Below the pieces are notes generated by a model, which made no database searches, had not been told where the DNA came from, and saw only the letters and a program-made list of their open reading frames with translations. 64,000 bases of DNA, taken from Flavobacteriales bacterium UBA952. GTDB lineage: Bacteria; Bacteroidota; Bacteroidia; Flavobacteriales_D; Crocinitomicaceae. The translations under genes were made by a program, and so were the position numbers. The stretch spans positions 179,708-243,707 of the forward strand of contig DBCS01000002.1 of assembly GCA_002293185.1 (NCBI GenBank), given 5' to 3'. This document shows, one piece after another, positions 17,647 to 25,642 of the stretch (position 1 is the stretch's first letter; every line of letters begins with the position of its first letter).

Positions 17647-18218
17647 TGTTGTTCGATCCGTATAAATTGTTCTTTTAATAGGCGTTGCAAATTCATTTTT
17701 GCTTTCGATAAATTGGATTTTGACGTTCCTTCGGAGATTCCAAGCATTTCTGCTATTTCTTTGTGGCTGCGCTCTTCCATCACATAAAGGTTGAAAACCG
17801 TCCGGTATGCTGGTGATAGTTTGGCAATCGCTTCATGCGCAAGTTGTGCCTTGATTTGGTTGTATTCAAGGATTTCTTTTTCTTGCATGGGGTCTGCTGC
17901 TATAGATTTAAAGTCGTTATCCTTGTCAGTTAAAAAAGGATTGTTTTTCGATTTTCTAATATGGTCAATAGCCGTATTGCTTACAATTCTTCGAATCCAG
18001 CCCTCGAGAGAGCCTGAGAAATCAAAATGTTCCAATTTGTCAAAGACCTTTAAAAATGAAACTTGAAGCACTTCTTGAGCGCTGTCGCGCTCGCCAATGT
18101 AACGCATACTGACAGCCATCATTTTGCCATAAAACATCGTAAATAGGCGTTCTTGTGAGCGTCGCTCACCTTTGAGGCACCCCTCTACGATTCGTTTTAA
18201 GTTGTCTTGCTGCTCCAA
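17643..18218 (-). CDS. ECF-type RNA polymerase sigma factor
   Basis: A 191-residue extracytoplasmic-function sigma factor. Region 2 includes 'RLFTMFYGKMMAVSMRYIG' and 'AQEVLQVSFLKVFDKLEHFD'; 'EGWIRRIVSNTAIDHIRK' completes it. Region 4 has the helix-turn-helix 'SHKEIAEMLGISEGTSKSNLSKAKMNLQRLL'-type end (positions about 150-180). The only start preserving region 2 is a TTG at 18218; an in-frame stop lies two codons upstream. A perfect -7 box TAGCTTTG (18246-18239) is correctly placed for that start. It overlaps its membrane partner by 4 bp and heads the operon containing mutL, two rhomboids, an EEP protein and an amidotransferase. Confidence 0.9.
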   Translation of the reverse strand: MEQQDNLKRIVEGCLKGERRSQERLFTMFYGKMMAVSMRYIGERDSAQEVLQVSFLKVFDKLEHFDFSGSLEGWIRRIVSNTAIDHIRKSKNNPFLTDKDNDFKSIAADPMQEKEILEYNQIKAQLAHEAIAKLSPAYRTVFNLYVMEERSHKEIAEMLGISEGTSKSNLSKAKMNLQRLLKEQFIRIEQQ

Positions 18219-18238
18219 TTTTCAATATATGTTAAACG

Positions 18239-18246
18239 CAAAGCTA
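18239..18246 (-). promoter_or_regulatory. Putative promoter -7 box of the sigma/mutL operon
   Basis: On the minus strand TAGCTTTG is an exact match to TAnnTTTG. It lies 20 bp before the TTG start of the sigma gene, giving a leader of about 14 nt and supporting that non-ATG start. Confidence 0.5.
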
Positions 18247-18320
18247 AGCAGAGGGTTGCCTTTGTTTGTAATATGTCCTGGAAATAGCGATAAAAAAATG
18301 ATTTTTTTCTCAACTATGCG

Positions 18321-18328
18321 TAAATTCG
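18321..18328 (+). promoter_or_regulatory. Putative mdh promoter -7 box
   Basis: TAAATTCG matches seven of eight consensus positions of the Bacteroidota -7 element. A T-rich stretch (18301-18308) lies about where a -33 element is expected. The mdh ATG is 36 bp downstream. Confidence 0.35.
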
Positions 18329-18364
18329 TCGCGCAAAGCTTTTATCCATTTAAAAAAAAGACAA

Positions 18365-19303
18365 ATGAAAGTAACTGTTGTAGGTGCAGGTAACGTAGGA
18401 GCAACCTGTGCTGATGTACTGGCTACCCGTGAGATCGCCAATGAAATTGTATTACTAGATATCAAAGAAGGATTTGCCGAAGGAAAAGCGCTCGATATTT
18501 GGCAAACATCCCCTATTAATCTTTATGATTCTCGTACCGTTGGTTGTACCAATGATTATGCGCGTACCGCAGATTCAGACGTTGTAGTCATTACTTCAGG
18601 TTTGCCACGTAAGCCAGGTATGTCTCGTGACGACCTTATCGCAACCAATGCTGGTATCGTTAAGACCGTGACCGAAAACGTCGTGAAATCCTCCCCCAAT
18701 GCCATTATTATTGTGGTTTCTAATCCCTTAGATGTCATGACCTACTGTGCCTTTTTGAATGCTAATATGCCCTCTTCAAGAGTGTTTGGCATGGCTGGGG
18801 TGCTAGATACTGCCCGATACCGTGCATTTTTGGCAGAAGAACTCAATGTGTCTCCAAAAGATATTCAAGCGGTATTAATGGGTGGCCACGGCGATACCAT
18901 GGTTCCACTACCGCGCTATACAACGGTTGGTGGTATTCCTGTTACAGAACTCATCGACGAAGCTCGTTTAAATGACATCATCGAGCGTACCAAATTTGGT
19001 GGTGGTGAAATCGTAAAGCTACTCGGTACTTCTGCATGGTATGCACCTGGCGCAGCAGCAGCTCAGATGGTAGAAGCTGTAGTCCGCGATCAAAAACGTA
19101 TTTTCCCGGTTTGTGCTTGGTTACAAGGTGAATACGGATTTTCTGATATTTATCTTGGCGTACCTGTAGTGCTCGGCAAAAACGGTATCGAAAAAATCAT
19201 CGAGCTCCAACTAGACGAGGCAGAACGTGCATTGCTTGCCGATTCAGCAGAGGCCGTCAAAGGCGTCATGGATGTGCTAGACAACATGAATGCGAACGCT
19301 TAA
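18365..19303 (+). CDS. mdh: Malate dehydrogenase (LDH-like type)
   Basis: This NAD-dependent cytoplasmic enzyme interconverts malate and oxaloacetate in the TCA cycle. The 312-residue protein begins with the Rossmann motif 'VTVVGAGNVGATCA', with the NAD-selecting acidic end of strand 2 at 'IVLLDIKEG'. The mobile loop holds substrate arginines in 'SGLPRKPGMSRDDL'. 'VVSNPLDVMTY' and 'FGMAGVLDTARY' carry the catalytic aspartate region, and the catalytic H175 is in 'MGGHGDTMVPL'. The arginine at the loop position usually holding glutamine in lactate dehydrogenase favours malate as substrate. It is monocistronic, with a likely promoter just upstream, and converges on the beta-helix lipoprotein gene after 14 bp. 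Confidence 0.95.
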   Translation: MKVTVVGAGNVGATCADVLATREIANEIVLLDIKEGFAEGKALDIWQTSPINLYDSRTVGCTNDYARTADSDVVVITSGLPRKPGMSRDDLIATNAGIVKTVTENVVKSSPNAIIIVVSNPLDVMTYCAFLNANMPSSRVFGMAGVLDTARYRAFLAEELNVSPKDIQAVLMGGHGDTMVPLPRYTTVGGIPVTELIDEARLNDIIERTKFGGGEIVKLLGTSAWYAPGAAAAQMVEAVVRDQKRIFPVCAWLQGEYGFSDIYLGVPVVLGKNGIEKIIELQLDEAERALLADSAEAVKGVMDVLDNMNANA

Positions 19304-19317
19304 TGCTTTAGTTCGAG

Positions 19318-20721
19318 TTAAGGAAGCTCAAAGGCGCCAATATCTGGCGGATTTCCTCGTCCTTGGCCCAGAATATCTGCGAAAACAGCCGAATTAATAC
19401 CCTTGTTGGATAAAGACGAATTGCTACTGAAAGTAAAGTCTCTTTCACTTGGGTTGGTAAATAAGGGTGCTTGATTCCAAAATGTGTTGGCCCCATAGAA
19501 ACTGTCGGTATAGGTATTTTCGGATTTGAAAACACAATAGTCAAAATCAAAGTTGAGTTGTACGCCCGCCATTTGAATGGTGTCAAAAGCAAGTTCTGTA
19601 TTTAGGTTGCCATAAATAACGCAGTTTTTGAATACGCCTTCTTCTATACTCGATACCAATGTTTGATTTTGTTGGTAGTCATTGTAATAATTACTGATCC
19701 CAACTGCCGGATTAGTAGAGGCTCCGTAGCCTAGTAAATTACAATGATTGAAATGGAAATCTCCTCCCTGTAAAACGAGCAGTGCGTGGGTTCCATTCTG
19801 AGAAATCAGACAATTTTCGGCTTTGACCTTTGCGCCGGCAAATATGAAAATGCCATAGCGTGCTTGGTTGTAGATTTGAGTGTTTTGTATTTCGAGAGTA
19901 TAACTTGTATTATTCGGGTCTTCACTGAATAAATGAACCCCGGAAGTGCCGTTTTTGAGAATGGCGTAATTGATCGAACTCGGTAAAGCCTGATGCAAGT
20001 AAATTCCGTAGTATTGGCCTGCAATATCCTGGTAGTCTTGTTCTAGGCGGTCTCCTTGAAAAACCACTTCATTGCCGAGTTGCCCTTCTATTTGTAAAGA
20101 ACCTTTGTATACGTACAATAAAGAGTTTTTGTGGAGGTGAATTTTTGTGCCGGCGGGTATAGTGAGATTTTTTGCGGAGTCGACAATGGCTGCGCCATAA
20201 ATAACGTGCGGTTTGTCATTGGGCCAAATGCCCTCGTTGAAATCAAAAATTTGCGCTTGAAAATTAGAATAATGGAAATACGCATCTTGGCCCCAAGCTG
20301 CTAACTTGACGTATTGGTCTTTTCCGTTGGTTCTAAAACGGATAGAATCTTCGATAATGAGTGGGTTTGTCGTATTGTTGACTTGTAGTGTGACTTCTAC
20401 AAAAATAAATAAGGAATCTTGAGCTTCGAGCAGGAGATCTTTATGCAGATGGCCGGCAATACCATCTACATTGATACGGTACACAGATTGGTCCGCGCCC
20501 ATTAGTTCAATTTCTTCAATTTGAAGACTGCGCTGGTCAGGGTTGTATATTTTTAATGATTTGGTGGTAGAGCCAACCGTTGTAAACACGGTGTCGAATA
20601 CGAGTGTATCAGTAGAAAAGGTAAGATTGCCTTTGGAAAGGAGCACATTTTTATTGCAAGAACTCAAGGTGCTCCACATAAGAAGGCAACTTGCAATAAG
20701 AAAACCGATTAAAATCCGCAT
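19318..20721 (-). CDS. Right-handed beta-helix repeat lipoprotein
   Basis: A 467-residue predicted lipoprotein. The signal peptide ends in a lipobox ('STLSSC', Cys about residue 22), so it should be anchored in a membrane. An N-terminal Ig-like part ('DTVFTTVGSTTKSLKIYN') is followed from about residue 175 by beta-helix coils with recurring 'I..G.L....V.F.G' and 'I.N..I.....GI.I....' patterns. The C-terminus 'NPPDIGAFEL' is the ending typical of choice-of-anchor or polysaccharide-associated beta-helix proteins. A carbohydrate-related role is possible but no active site is recognised. It is convergent with mdh and 21 bp downstream of the degenerate methyltransferase-like gene. Confidence 0.78.
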   Translation of the reverse strand: MRILIGFLIASCLLMWSTLSSCNKNVLLSKGNLTFSTDTLVFDTVFTTVGSTTKSLKIYNPDQRSLQIEEIELMGADQSVYRINVDGIAGHLHKDLLLEAQDSLFIFVEVTLQVNNTTNPLIIEDSIRFRTNGKDQYVKLAAWGQDAYFHYSNFQAQIFDFNEGIWPNDKPHVIYGAAIVDSAKNLTIPAGTKIHLHKNSLLYVYKGSLQIEGQLGNEVVFQGDRLEQDYQDIAGQYYGIYLHQALPSSINYAILKNGTSGVHLFSEDPNNTSYTLEIQNTQIYNQARYGIFIFAGAKVKAENCLISQNGTHALLVLQGGDFHFNHCNLLGYGASTNPAVGISNYYNDYQQNQTLVSSIEEGVFKNCVIYGNLNTELAFDTIQMAGVQLNFDFDYCVFKSENTYTDSFYGANTFWNQAPLFTNPSERDFTFSSNSSLSNKGINSAVFADILGQGRGNPPDIGAFELP

Positions 20722-20742
20722 TTGATGTTGAAACGTGTAAAG

Positions 20743-21261
20743 CTAAAGATTATTGGTTCCTCCACCCAATTTTAAGTGAAAATGTTGTTTGGCTTGCCCA
20801 GGTTTTGGGCTAAGTAGGCCAAAGTAAAAACAATCTGCAGAAAAATGAAACTGCTGGTTTTCTATGAGCTTTTGCCAATTTATTTTTTGCTTTGTATGAC
20901 GTGGCTCAAAGACCACAAAAATGGAATCCGGATGCAGTAATTCAAAATTGATTTGACCAATAAATTGTTTGAGTTTTTCGCTACTTTGAATATAAATACA
21001 AGGTTCTTGTAAGTCCCTTTTGATGGATAATTGTCTTGCTGATTCGTCGGTAATTAAAACTTGAAAATGAGGAATAGCAGTATAGAGCTGATCCAAAAAT
21101 TTTTTCGTTCTCTTGCAAGTAATATTTGTGAAAATCTGTTGCTTAATGACTGGTTTTTGACCAGCCACTTGATCTACTAACCAGTAGGCAAATGGGGAGT
21201 GCGTTCCGTGGCGACCTTTGGCCTTCCATAGAAAAGCTGTATATTCGATGCAGCGAAACAT
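20743..21261 (-). CDS. Degenerate relative of Bacteroidota SAM methyltransferase family
   Basis: A 172-residue protein. Its N-terminus 'FLWKAKGRHGTHSPFAYWLVDQV' and C-terminus 'CFYFGLLSPKPGQAKQHFHLKL' match the two ends of a class I methyltransferase family common in Bacteroidota (usually about 230-250 residues, from memory). The middle is shortened, and where the SAM-binding 'E.GTSLG' loop is expected the protein reads 'HFQVLITDESARQL'. It therefore probably lacks methyltransferase activity. The frame is intact, so it is not an obvious pseudogene. It is divergent from the DUF4301 gene (32 bp) and may be co-transcribed with the beta-helix lipoprotein gene. Family assignment is by motif recall. 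Confidence 0.6.
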   Translation of the reverse strand: MFRCIEYTAFLWKAKGRHGTHSPFAYWLVDQVAGQKPVIKQQIFTNITCKRTKKFLDQLYTAIPHFQVLITDESARQLSIKRDLQEPCIYIQSSEKLKQFIGQINFELLHPDSIFVVFEPRHTKQKINWQKLIENQQFHFSADCFYFGLLSPKPGQAKQHFHLKLGGGTNNL

Positions 21262-21293
21262 AGCGTAAAAATAACAATTAAGAAGTCATTTAC

Positions 21294-22697
21294 TTGGAAG
21301 AGCAGCGGTCGATAGCACAGCAACTTGAATTTATTCAGCACGGAGCACACCCATTAGCGGTAATGAGTCCTTGTAGGGTTGGAGACGGCATCCTTTCTTT
21401 AAGTGAAGATCAAAAGGAGCAATTTAGACAACTTGCCCATCAAAGTGCGGTAGCCGTTACTTTATTTATTCCGGCATCGGGTTCTGGTTCTAGGATGTTC
21501 GAATTTTTAAAGGAGTTCATCCATTATCCAAATCCAGAAAATGCCCAGAAGGCAGCAAGATTTTATAGTAGGCTTTCTGAATTTGCTTTGTTTCGAAAAT
21601 TGCCTCAGAAATTTCAAAAGAATTATTTGGACGGTAAATTACAACTTGAAGAACTCATTGATTACTTACTTGGGCCCGAGTGGCTGAATTTTGCAAACAC
21701 CCCAAAAGGCTTGATTCCGTTTCATATCCAAGAGCCCTTTATTCTCAATCCATTTCAAGAACAGCTCCTTCAGGCTGCACAATTGAGCGTGGCGCACTGT
21801 CAGTATCATTTTACCATTCAACAAGAGTTTGAACAAGATTTTAAGGTGGCTATTGACCAAATAGAAGCGCTCACCTCCCGAACCTATGAGGTGACGTATT
21901 CTGTGCAAGATCCTTCAACTGATGCCTTTGTATTTAAATCCGATGGTCAGCTTTTCAAAGATCAGAATGGTCGGGTTGTGCGTCGACCTGCTGGCCACGG
22001 CACATTGCTTCGCAATTTAGATGTGCTCGATGCTGAATACATTTTGGTAAAAAATATTGATAATGTCCAGCACTTTAGTCAGCAAACAACGAGCAACATA
22101 ACTTGGGAGGTTTTATTGGGCTTGCAAATGCAGATCAGATCCGACTTAAAACAATTTGTTAAACGTAATGATTTTGACGGTCTTTGCTCGTGGAATGAGC
22201 GCTACGCATTGTATGATCAGCAATGGTTAAAGGAACAAAAACACAACGCTTGGCAAGAGCTACTCAATAGACCTTTGCGGGTTTGTGGAATGGTGAAGAA
22301 CGACGGTCAGCCTGGTGGTGGGCCATTCTTTGTTTCTATAAACGGTCAAAAATCAAAGCAAATCGTCGAAAAAGCGCAATTGACCCAATTGCCGAAAGCC
22401 AGTCAACTACTGCTGCAAAGCACGCATTTTAATCCGGTCATGATGGTGCTTAGCCCTTGCGATCTAGATGGCAAGCCACATTTGTTGGAAAATTTTGTAG
22501 ACCACTCAACTTATTTTGTGGTGGATAAACAACAAGATGGAGAAAGCGTAAAATTTGTAGAACAACCCGGTCTTTGGAATGGGGCAATGGCACATTGGAA
22601 CACTTTATTTGTTGAAGTGCCATCTATCGTCTTTTCTCCTGTAAAATCTGTACTTGATTTATTAGATTTAGCACATCAGGCAAACAAAGGGGCTTAG
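21294..22697 (+). CDS. DUF4301 domain-containing protein
   Basis: A 467-residue protein of the DUF4301 family, cytoplasmic and of unknown function. Family signatures include 'MSPCRVGDGILSLSEDQ', 'LFIPASGSGSRMFEFLKEF', 'PKGLIPFH', 'RRPAGHGTLLRNLDVLDAEYILVKNIDNV' (near residues 225-255) and 'CGMVKNDGQPGGGPFFV'. The 'SGSGSRM' and 'KNIDN' motifs recall nucleotide-sugar or UTP-dependent transferases, so a nucleotidyltransferase-like fold is conceivable (inference). The start is a TTG at 21294; an in-frame stop at 21279 leaves no ATG or GTG, and the first internal ATG (residue 24) would cut into the conserved N-terminus. It is followed after 33 bp by the nfu gene, which has its own promoter-like box. 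Confidence 0.85.
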   Translation: MEEQRSIAQQLEFIQHGAHPLAVMSPCRVGDGILSLSEDQKEQFRQLAHQSAVAVTLFIPASGSGSRMFEFLKEFIHYPNPENAQKAARFYSRLSEFALFRKLPQKFQKNYLDGKLQLEELIDYLLGPEWLNFANTPKGLIPFHIQEPFILNPFQEQLLQAAQLSVAHCQYHFTIQQEFEQDFKVAIDQIEALTSRTYEVTYSVQDPSTDAFVFKSDGQLFKDQNGRVVRRPAGHGTLLRNLDVLDAEYILVKNIDNVQHFSQQTTSNITWEVLLGLQMQIRSDLKQFVKRNDFDGLCSWNERYALYDQQWLKEQKHNAWQELLNRPLRVCGMVKNDGQPGGGPFFVSINGQKSKQIVEKAQLTQLPKASQLLLQSTHFNPVMMVLSPCDLDGKPHLLENFVDHSTYFVVDKQQDGESVKFVEQPGLWNGAMAHWNTLFVEVPSIVFSPVKSVLDLLDLAHQANKGA

Positions 22698-22704
22698 AAT
22701 TGGT

Positions 22705-22712
22705 TACTTTTG
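22705..22712 (+). promoter_or_regulatory. Putative nfu promoter -7 box
   Basis: TACTTTTG exactly fits TAnnTTTG. It lies 18 bp before the ATG at 22731, predicting a leader of about 12 nt and transcription independent of DUF4301. Confidence 0.5.
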
Positions 22713-22730
22713 TAACTCAAAGCAAAGTAC

Positions 22731-23354
22731 ATGATACCCGTAACTATTTATAGCGAAATGACGCCCAACCCTTCTACCATGAAGTTTGTGGCTAACAAAT
22801 ATCTCTTGCCAACCGGCGCTTCTGTAGAATTTGAAAACAAAGCAGCAGCTAAAGGCTATTCGCCACTCGCCGAGGCGCTCTTCGACTTTCCTTTTGTATC
22901 GAAAGTTTTTATTGCCGTTAATTTTATCACGATTGCCAAAACCGATAATGTACCCTGGGATTTCATCACCATGGAGCTACGTGAATTCATCCGCGAATGG
23001 ATTGCCTTTGAAAAAGAAGTTTTGATTGCCATGCCGAGTCAAATTCAGTTAGATGAGCAAGTTAAACACACCGATGACAGCCAGCCACAACAAACTTCAA
23101 AATCAGTTTCCTTCGCACCGTCGGAACTCGATGACGCCATCATTGACCTGCTGGACCAATATGTACGCCCTGCAGTGGCTAACGATGGGGGAGCTATTGA
23201 TTTTCTAGGTTATGAAGCGGGTAAAGTAACGGTAATGTTGAAGGGTTCTTGTGCGGGTTGCCCGTCTTCTACCGCCACTTTAAAAGGCGGAATCGAGAAT
23301 TTACTCAAACAACATTTGCCAGAAGTAAAAGAAGTTGTGGCCTTTAACGGATAA
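22731..23354 (+). CDS. Nfu/NifU family iron-sulfur cluster carrier
   Basis: A 207-residue iron-sulfur scaffold or carrier that hands clusters to apoproteins such as LipA and aconitase. The N-terminal Nfu_N domain is recognised by 'EMTPNPSTMKFVANKYLL' and 'SPLAEALFDFPFVSKVFI'. A linker (about residues 105-125) leads to the NifU C-terminal domain with 'ALDDYVRPAV'-like 'LLDQYVRPAVANDGGAIDF' and the cluster-binding C174-x2-C177 in 'GSCAGCPSSTATLK'. Architecture and length fit Nfu proteins of Bacteroidota. It is transcribed in the same direction as recQ, but a palindrome lies between them. Confidence 0.92.
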   Translation: MIPVTIYSEMTPNPSTMKFVANKYLLPTGASVEFENKAAAKGYSPLAEALFDFPFVSKVFIAVNFITIAKTDNVPWDFITMELREFIREWIAFEKEVLIAMPSQIQLDEQVKHTDDSQPQQTSKSVSFAPSELDDAIIDLLDQYVRPAVANDGGAIDFLGYEAGKVTVMLKGSCAGCPSSTATLKGGIENLLKQHLPEVKEVVAFNG

Positions 23355-23402
23355 TTTCGTTGCATATAGTCGTTATGTGCAAATTTTGGGTTATATTTAG
23401 AT

Positions 23403-23427
23403 GAACAACAGTTTAAACTGCTTGTTC
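23403..23427. repeat. Near-perfect palindrome upstream of recQ
   Basis: The arms GAACAACAGTTT (23403-23414) and AAACTGCTTGTTC (23415-23427) are reverse complements except for one extra C in the right arm. There is no spacer, so an operator for a dimeric regulator is more likely than a hairpin. It lies 14 bp before the recQ start at 23441. Confidence 0.5.
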
Positions 23428-23440
23428 TATAACTATCTCC

Positions 23441-25630
23441 ATGTCACTCACTATACCTACATACCAACTTAAAGACGCACTTAAAAACCATTTTGGTTAC
23501 GATCAATTTAAGGGTGCTCAAGAACAAATCATTGAAAACGTCCTTGCGGGCAGGAATACCTTTGTACTCATGCCCACTGGTGGTGGCAAGTCACTTTGTT
23601 ATCAGCTACCATCTCTCATTTTACCTGGTACGTCCATCATTGTATCGCCACTCATTGCCCTTATGAAAAATCAAGTCGATGCTGTTCGGGGTTTTTCACA
23701 AACAGGTCAAATCGCACATTTTTTAAATTCCTCATTAACCAAAGCGGAAATTACCCAAGTGAGGGCCGATGTATTGAGTGGGCAAACAAAAATGTTGTAC
23801 GTAGCCCCTGAATCACTGACCAAAAAAGAAAATATAGATTTTTTAGCGGCTGTCCCGATTTCATTTTTTGCCATCGATGAAGCGCACTGTATTTCTGAAT
23901 GGGGCCATGACTTCCGTCCTGAGTACCGTCGCTTGCGCGAAATCTTCGAAAAAATATCCTCGGTACCGGTCATTGCCCTGACCGCTACTGCTACGCCGAA
24001 AGTTCAGCACGATATCCAGAAAAACCTCAATATGCTGGATGCCGATGTATTTAAATCATCATTTAACCGCGATAACCTCTATTACGAAATTCGTCCGAAG
24101 CGCGATGTTGAAAAACAAATCATCCGTTATATCAAGCAACACGAAGGCCAAAGCGGTATTATTTACTGCCTGAGCCGAAAAAAAGTAGAAGAAATCGCAG
24201 AGCTTTTACAAGTGAACGGTATCAATGCATTGCCTTATCATGCAGGCCTAGATGCAAACTCGCGTGCGCGTCATCAAGATGCATTCTTGATGGAAGACGT
24301 CGAAGTGATTGTAGCTACAATTGCATTTGGTATGGGCATCGATAAACCAGATGTGCGCTATGTAATTCACCACGACATCCCTAAATCAATCGAAAGTTAT
24401 TACCAAGAAACAGGCAGAGCAGGTCGAGACGGTGGCATAGGGGAATGTATTGCATTTTATAGCTACAAAGACATTGAGAAACTGGAGAAGTTTTTGCAAG
24501 GAAAAGCACTCACAGAACAAGAAATTGGTCGCCAACTCCTGCATGAAATCGTTTCTTATTCAGAAACATCTGTTTGTCGTCGTAAGTTTATTCTTCATTA
24601 TTTTGGGGAGGAATTCAATCAAGAAAACTGCCAGGAAAAATGCGACAACTGTAAACATCCACAAGATCGTATGGAAGGCGGTGGGTATCTTCATCACCTA
24701 TTAAACGCTGTGGTAGCATTGGAAGAGACTCAAAAATCCAAGCACTATTGCGCGTTTTTATCAGGCCACATCAATGCCGACATCAAAGCCTACAAGCACG
24801 ATCAACTTCCTTTATTTGCAATAGGTAAAGACCACGACGAACATTTTTGGAATGCCGTCATACGGCAGGCTGTGGTTGCGGGCTACCTCTACAAAGACAT
24901 CGAGACTTTCGGAACGCTCAAGCTCACTACAAAAGGTAAAGATTTTGTTGTCAAACCAGGCTCATTTCTACTTTATAAACAACACGATTTCTCCAATACA
25001 GACGACGACGACATCATTCTCAGTCAAAAAGGGGCTGCTTTTGACGAATTATTGTACAGCCAATTGATCGATTTACGCCGAAAAGTAGCAAAGCAAGCCG
25101 GCGTTCCTCCTTTTGTGGTTTTTCAAGAACCTTCATTGCGCGATATGTGTTTGCAGTATCCTATTGATATGCAAGAACTGACCTCAATACAGGGTGTTGG
25201 AACGGGAAAGGCCCAACGCTATGGAGCGCCCTTTATTGAACATATTGCGGCCCATGTCGAAGCCCAGCAGATCGAGCGGCCGCAAGACCTGATTGTCAAG
25301 TCCTTGATCAATAAATCAGGTGCTAAAGTTCAGCTCATCCAAAATATTGACCGCAAATTGCCTCTAGAGGATATCGCCAAAGCGCAAGGTAAATCTTTCG
25401 ATGCCTTATTGGAAGAGTTGGAAACGGTGGTTAATTCCGGAACGAAACTCAATATCAATTATTATCTAGTGGAAGTGTTAGACGCAGATAACCAAGCAGA
25501 AATCATTGATTACTTCATGAATGCCGACTCCGATGACCTCATTACGGCATATAGAGAATTCGATGGGCTTTACAGCGAAGAAGAACTCCGCCTGATCCGC
25601 ATCAAGTTCCTATCGGAATACGGCAACTAA
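23441..25630 (+). CDS. recQ: ATP-dependent DNA helicase RecQ
   Basis: RecQ is a 3'-5' helicase acting in recombination and replication-fork repair. The 729-residue protein has the full set of SF2 motifs: Walker A 'MPTGGGKSLCYQLPS' (from residue 44), 'DEAHCISEWGHDFRPEY' (from 146), 'TATATPKV', and 'YYQETGRAGRDG'. The RecQ zinc site follows ('CRRKFILHYF...CQEKCDNC', about 378-405), then a winged helix and an HRDC domain (about 530-607, 'LRRKVAKQAGVPPFVVF'). About 110 further residues after HRDC resemble a helical extension seen in longer RecQ proteins. A near-perfect palindrome just upstream may control it. It converges on the M1 peptidase gene with 12 bp between. Confidence 0.96.
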   Translation: MSLTIPTYQLKDALKNHFGYDQFKGAQEQIIENVLAGRNTFVLMPTGGGKSLCYQLPSLILPGTSIIVSPLIALMKNQVDAVRGFSQTGQIAHFLNSSLTKAEITQVRADVLSGQTKMLYVAPESLTKKENIDFLAAVPISFFAIDEAHCISEWGHDFRPEYRRLREIFEKISSVPVIALTATATPKVQHDIQKNLNMLDADVFKSSFNRDNLYYEIRPKRDVEKQIIRYIKQHEGQSGIIYCLSRKKVEEIAELLQVNGINALPYHAGLDANSRARHQDAFLMEDVEVIVATIAFGMGIDKPDVRYVIHHDIPKSIESYYQETGRAGRDGGIGECIAFYSYKDIEKLEKFLQGKALTEQEIGRQLLHEIVSYSETSVCRRKFILHYFGEEFNQENCQEKCDNCKHPQDRMEGGGYLHHLLNAVVALEETQKSKHYCAFLSGHINADIKAYKHDQLPLFAIGKDHDEHFWNAVIRQAVVAGYLYKDIETFGTLKLTTKGKDFVVKPGSFLLYKQHDFSNTDDDDIILSQKGAAFDELLYSQLIDLRRKVAKQAGVPPFVVFQEPSLRDMCLQYPIDMQELTSIQGVGTGKAQRYGAPFIEHIAAHVEAQQIERPQDLIVKSLINKSGAKVQLIQNIDRKLPLEDIAKAQGKSFDALLEELETVVNSGTKLNINYYLVEVLDADNQAEIIDYFMNADSDDLITAYREFDGLYSEEELRLIRIKFLSEYGN

Positions 25631-25642
25631 GTCGTATTTTCT

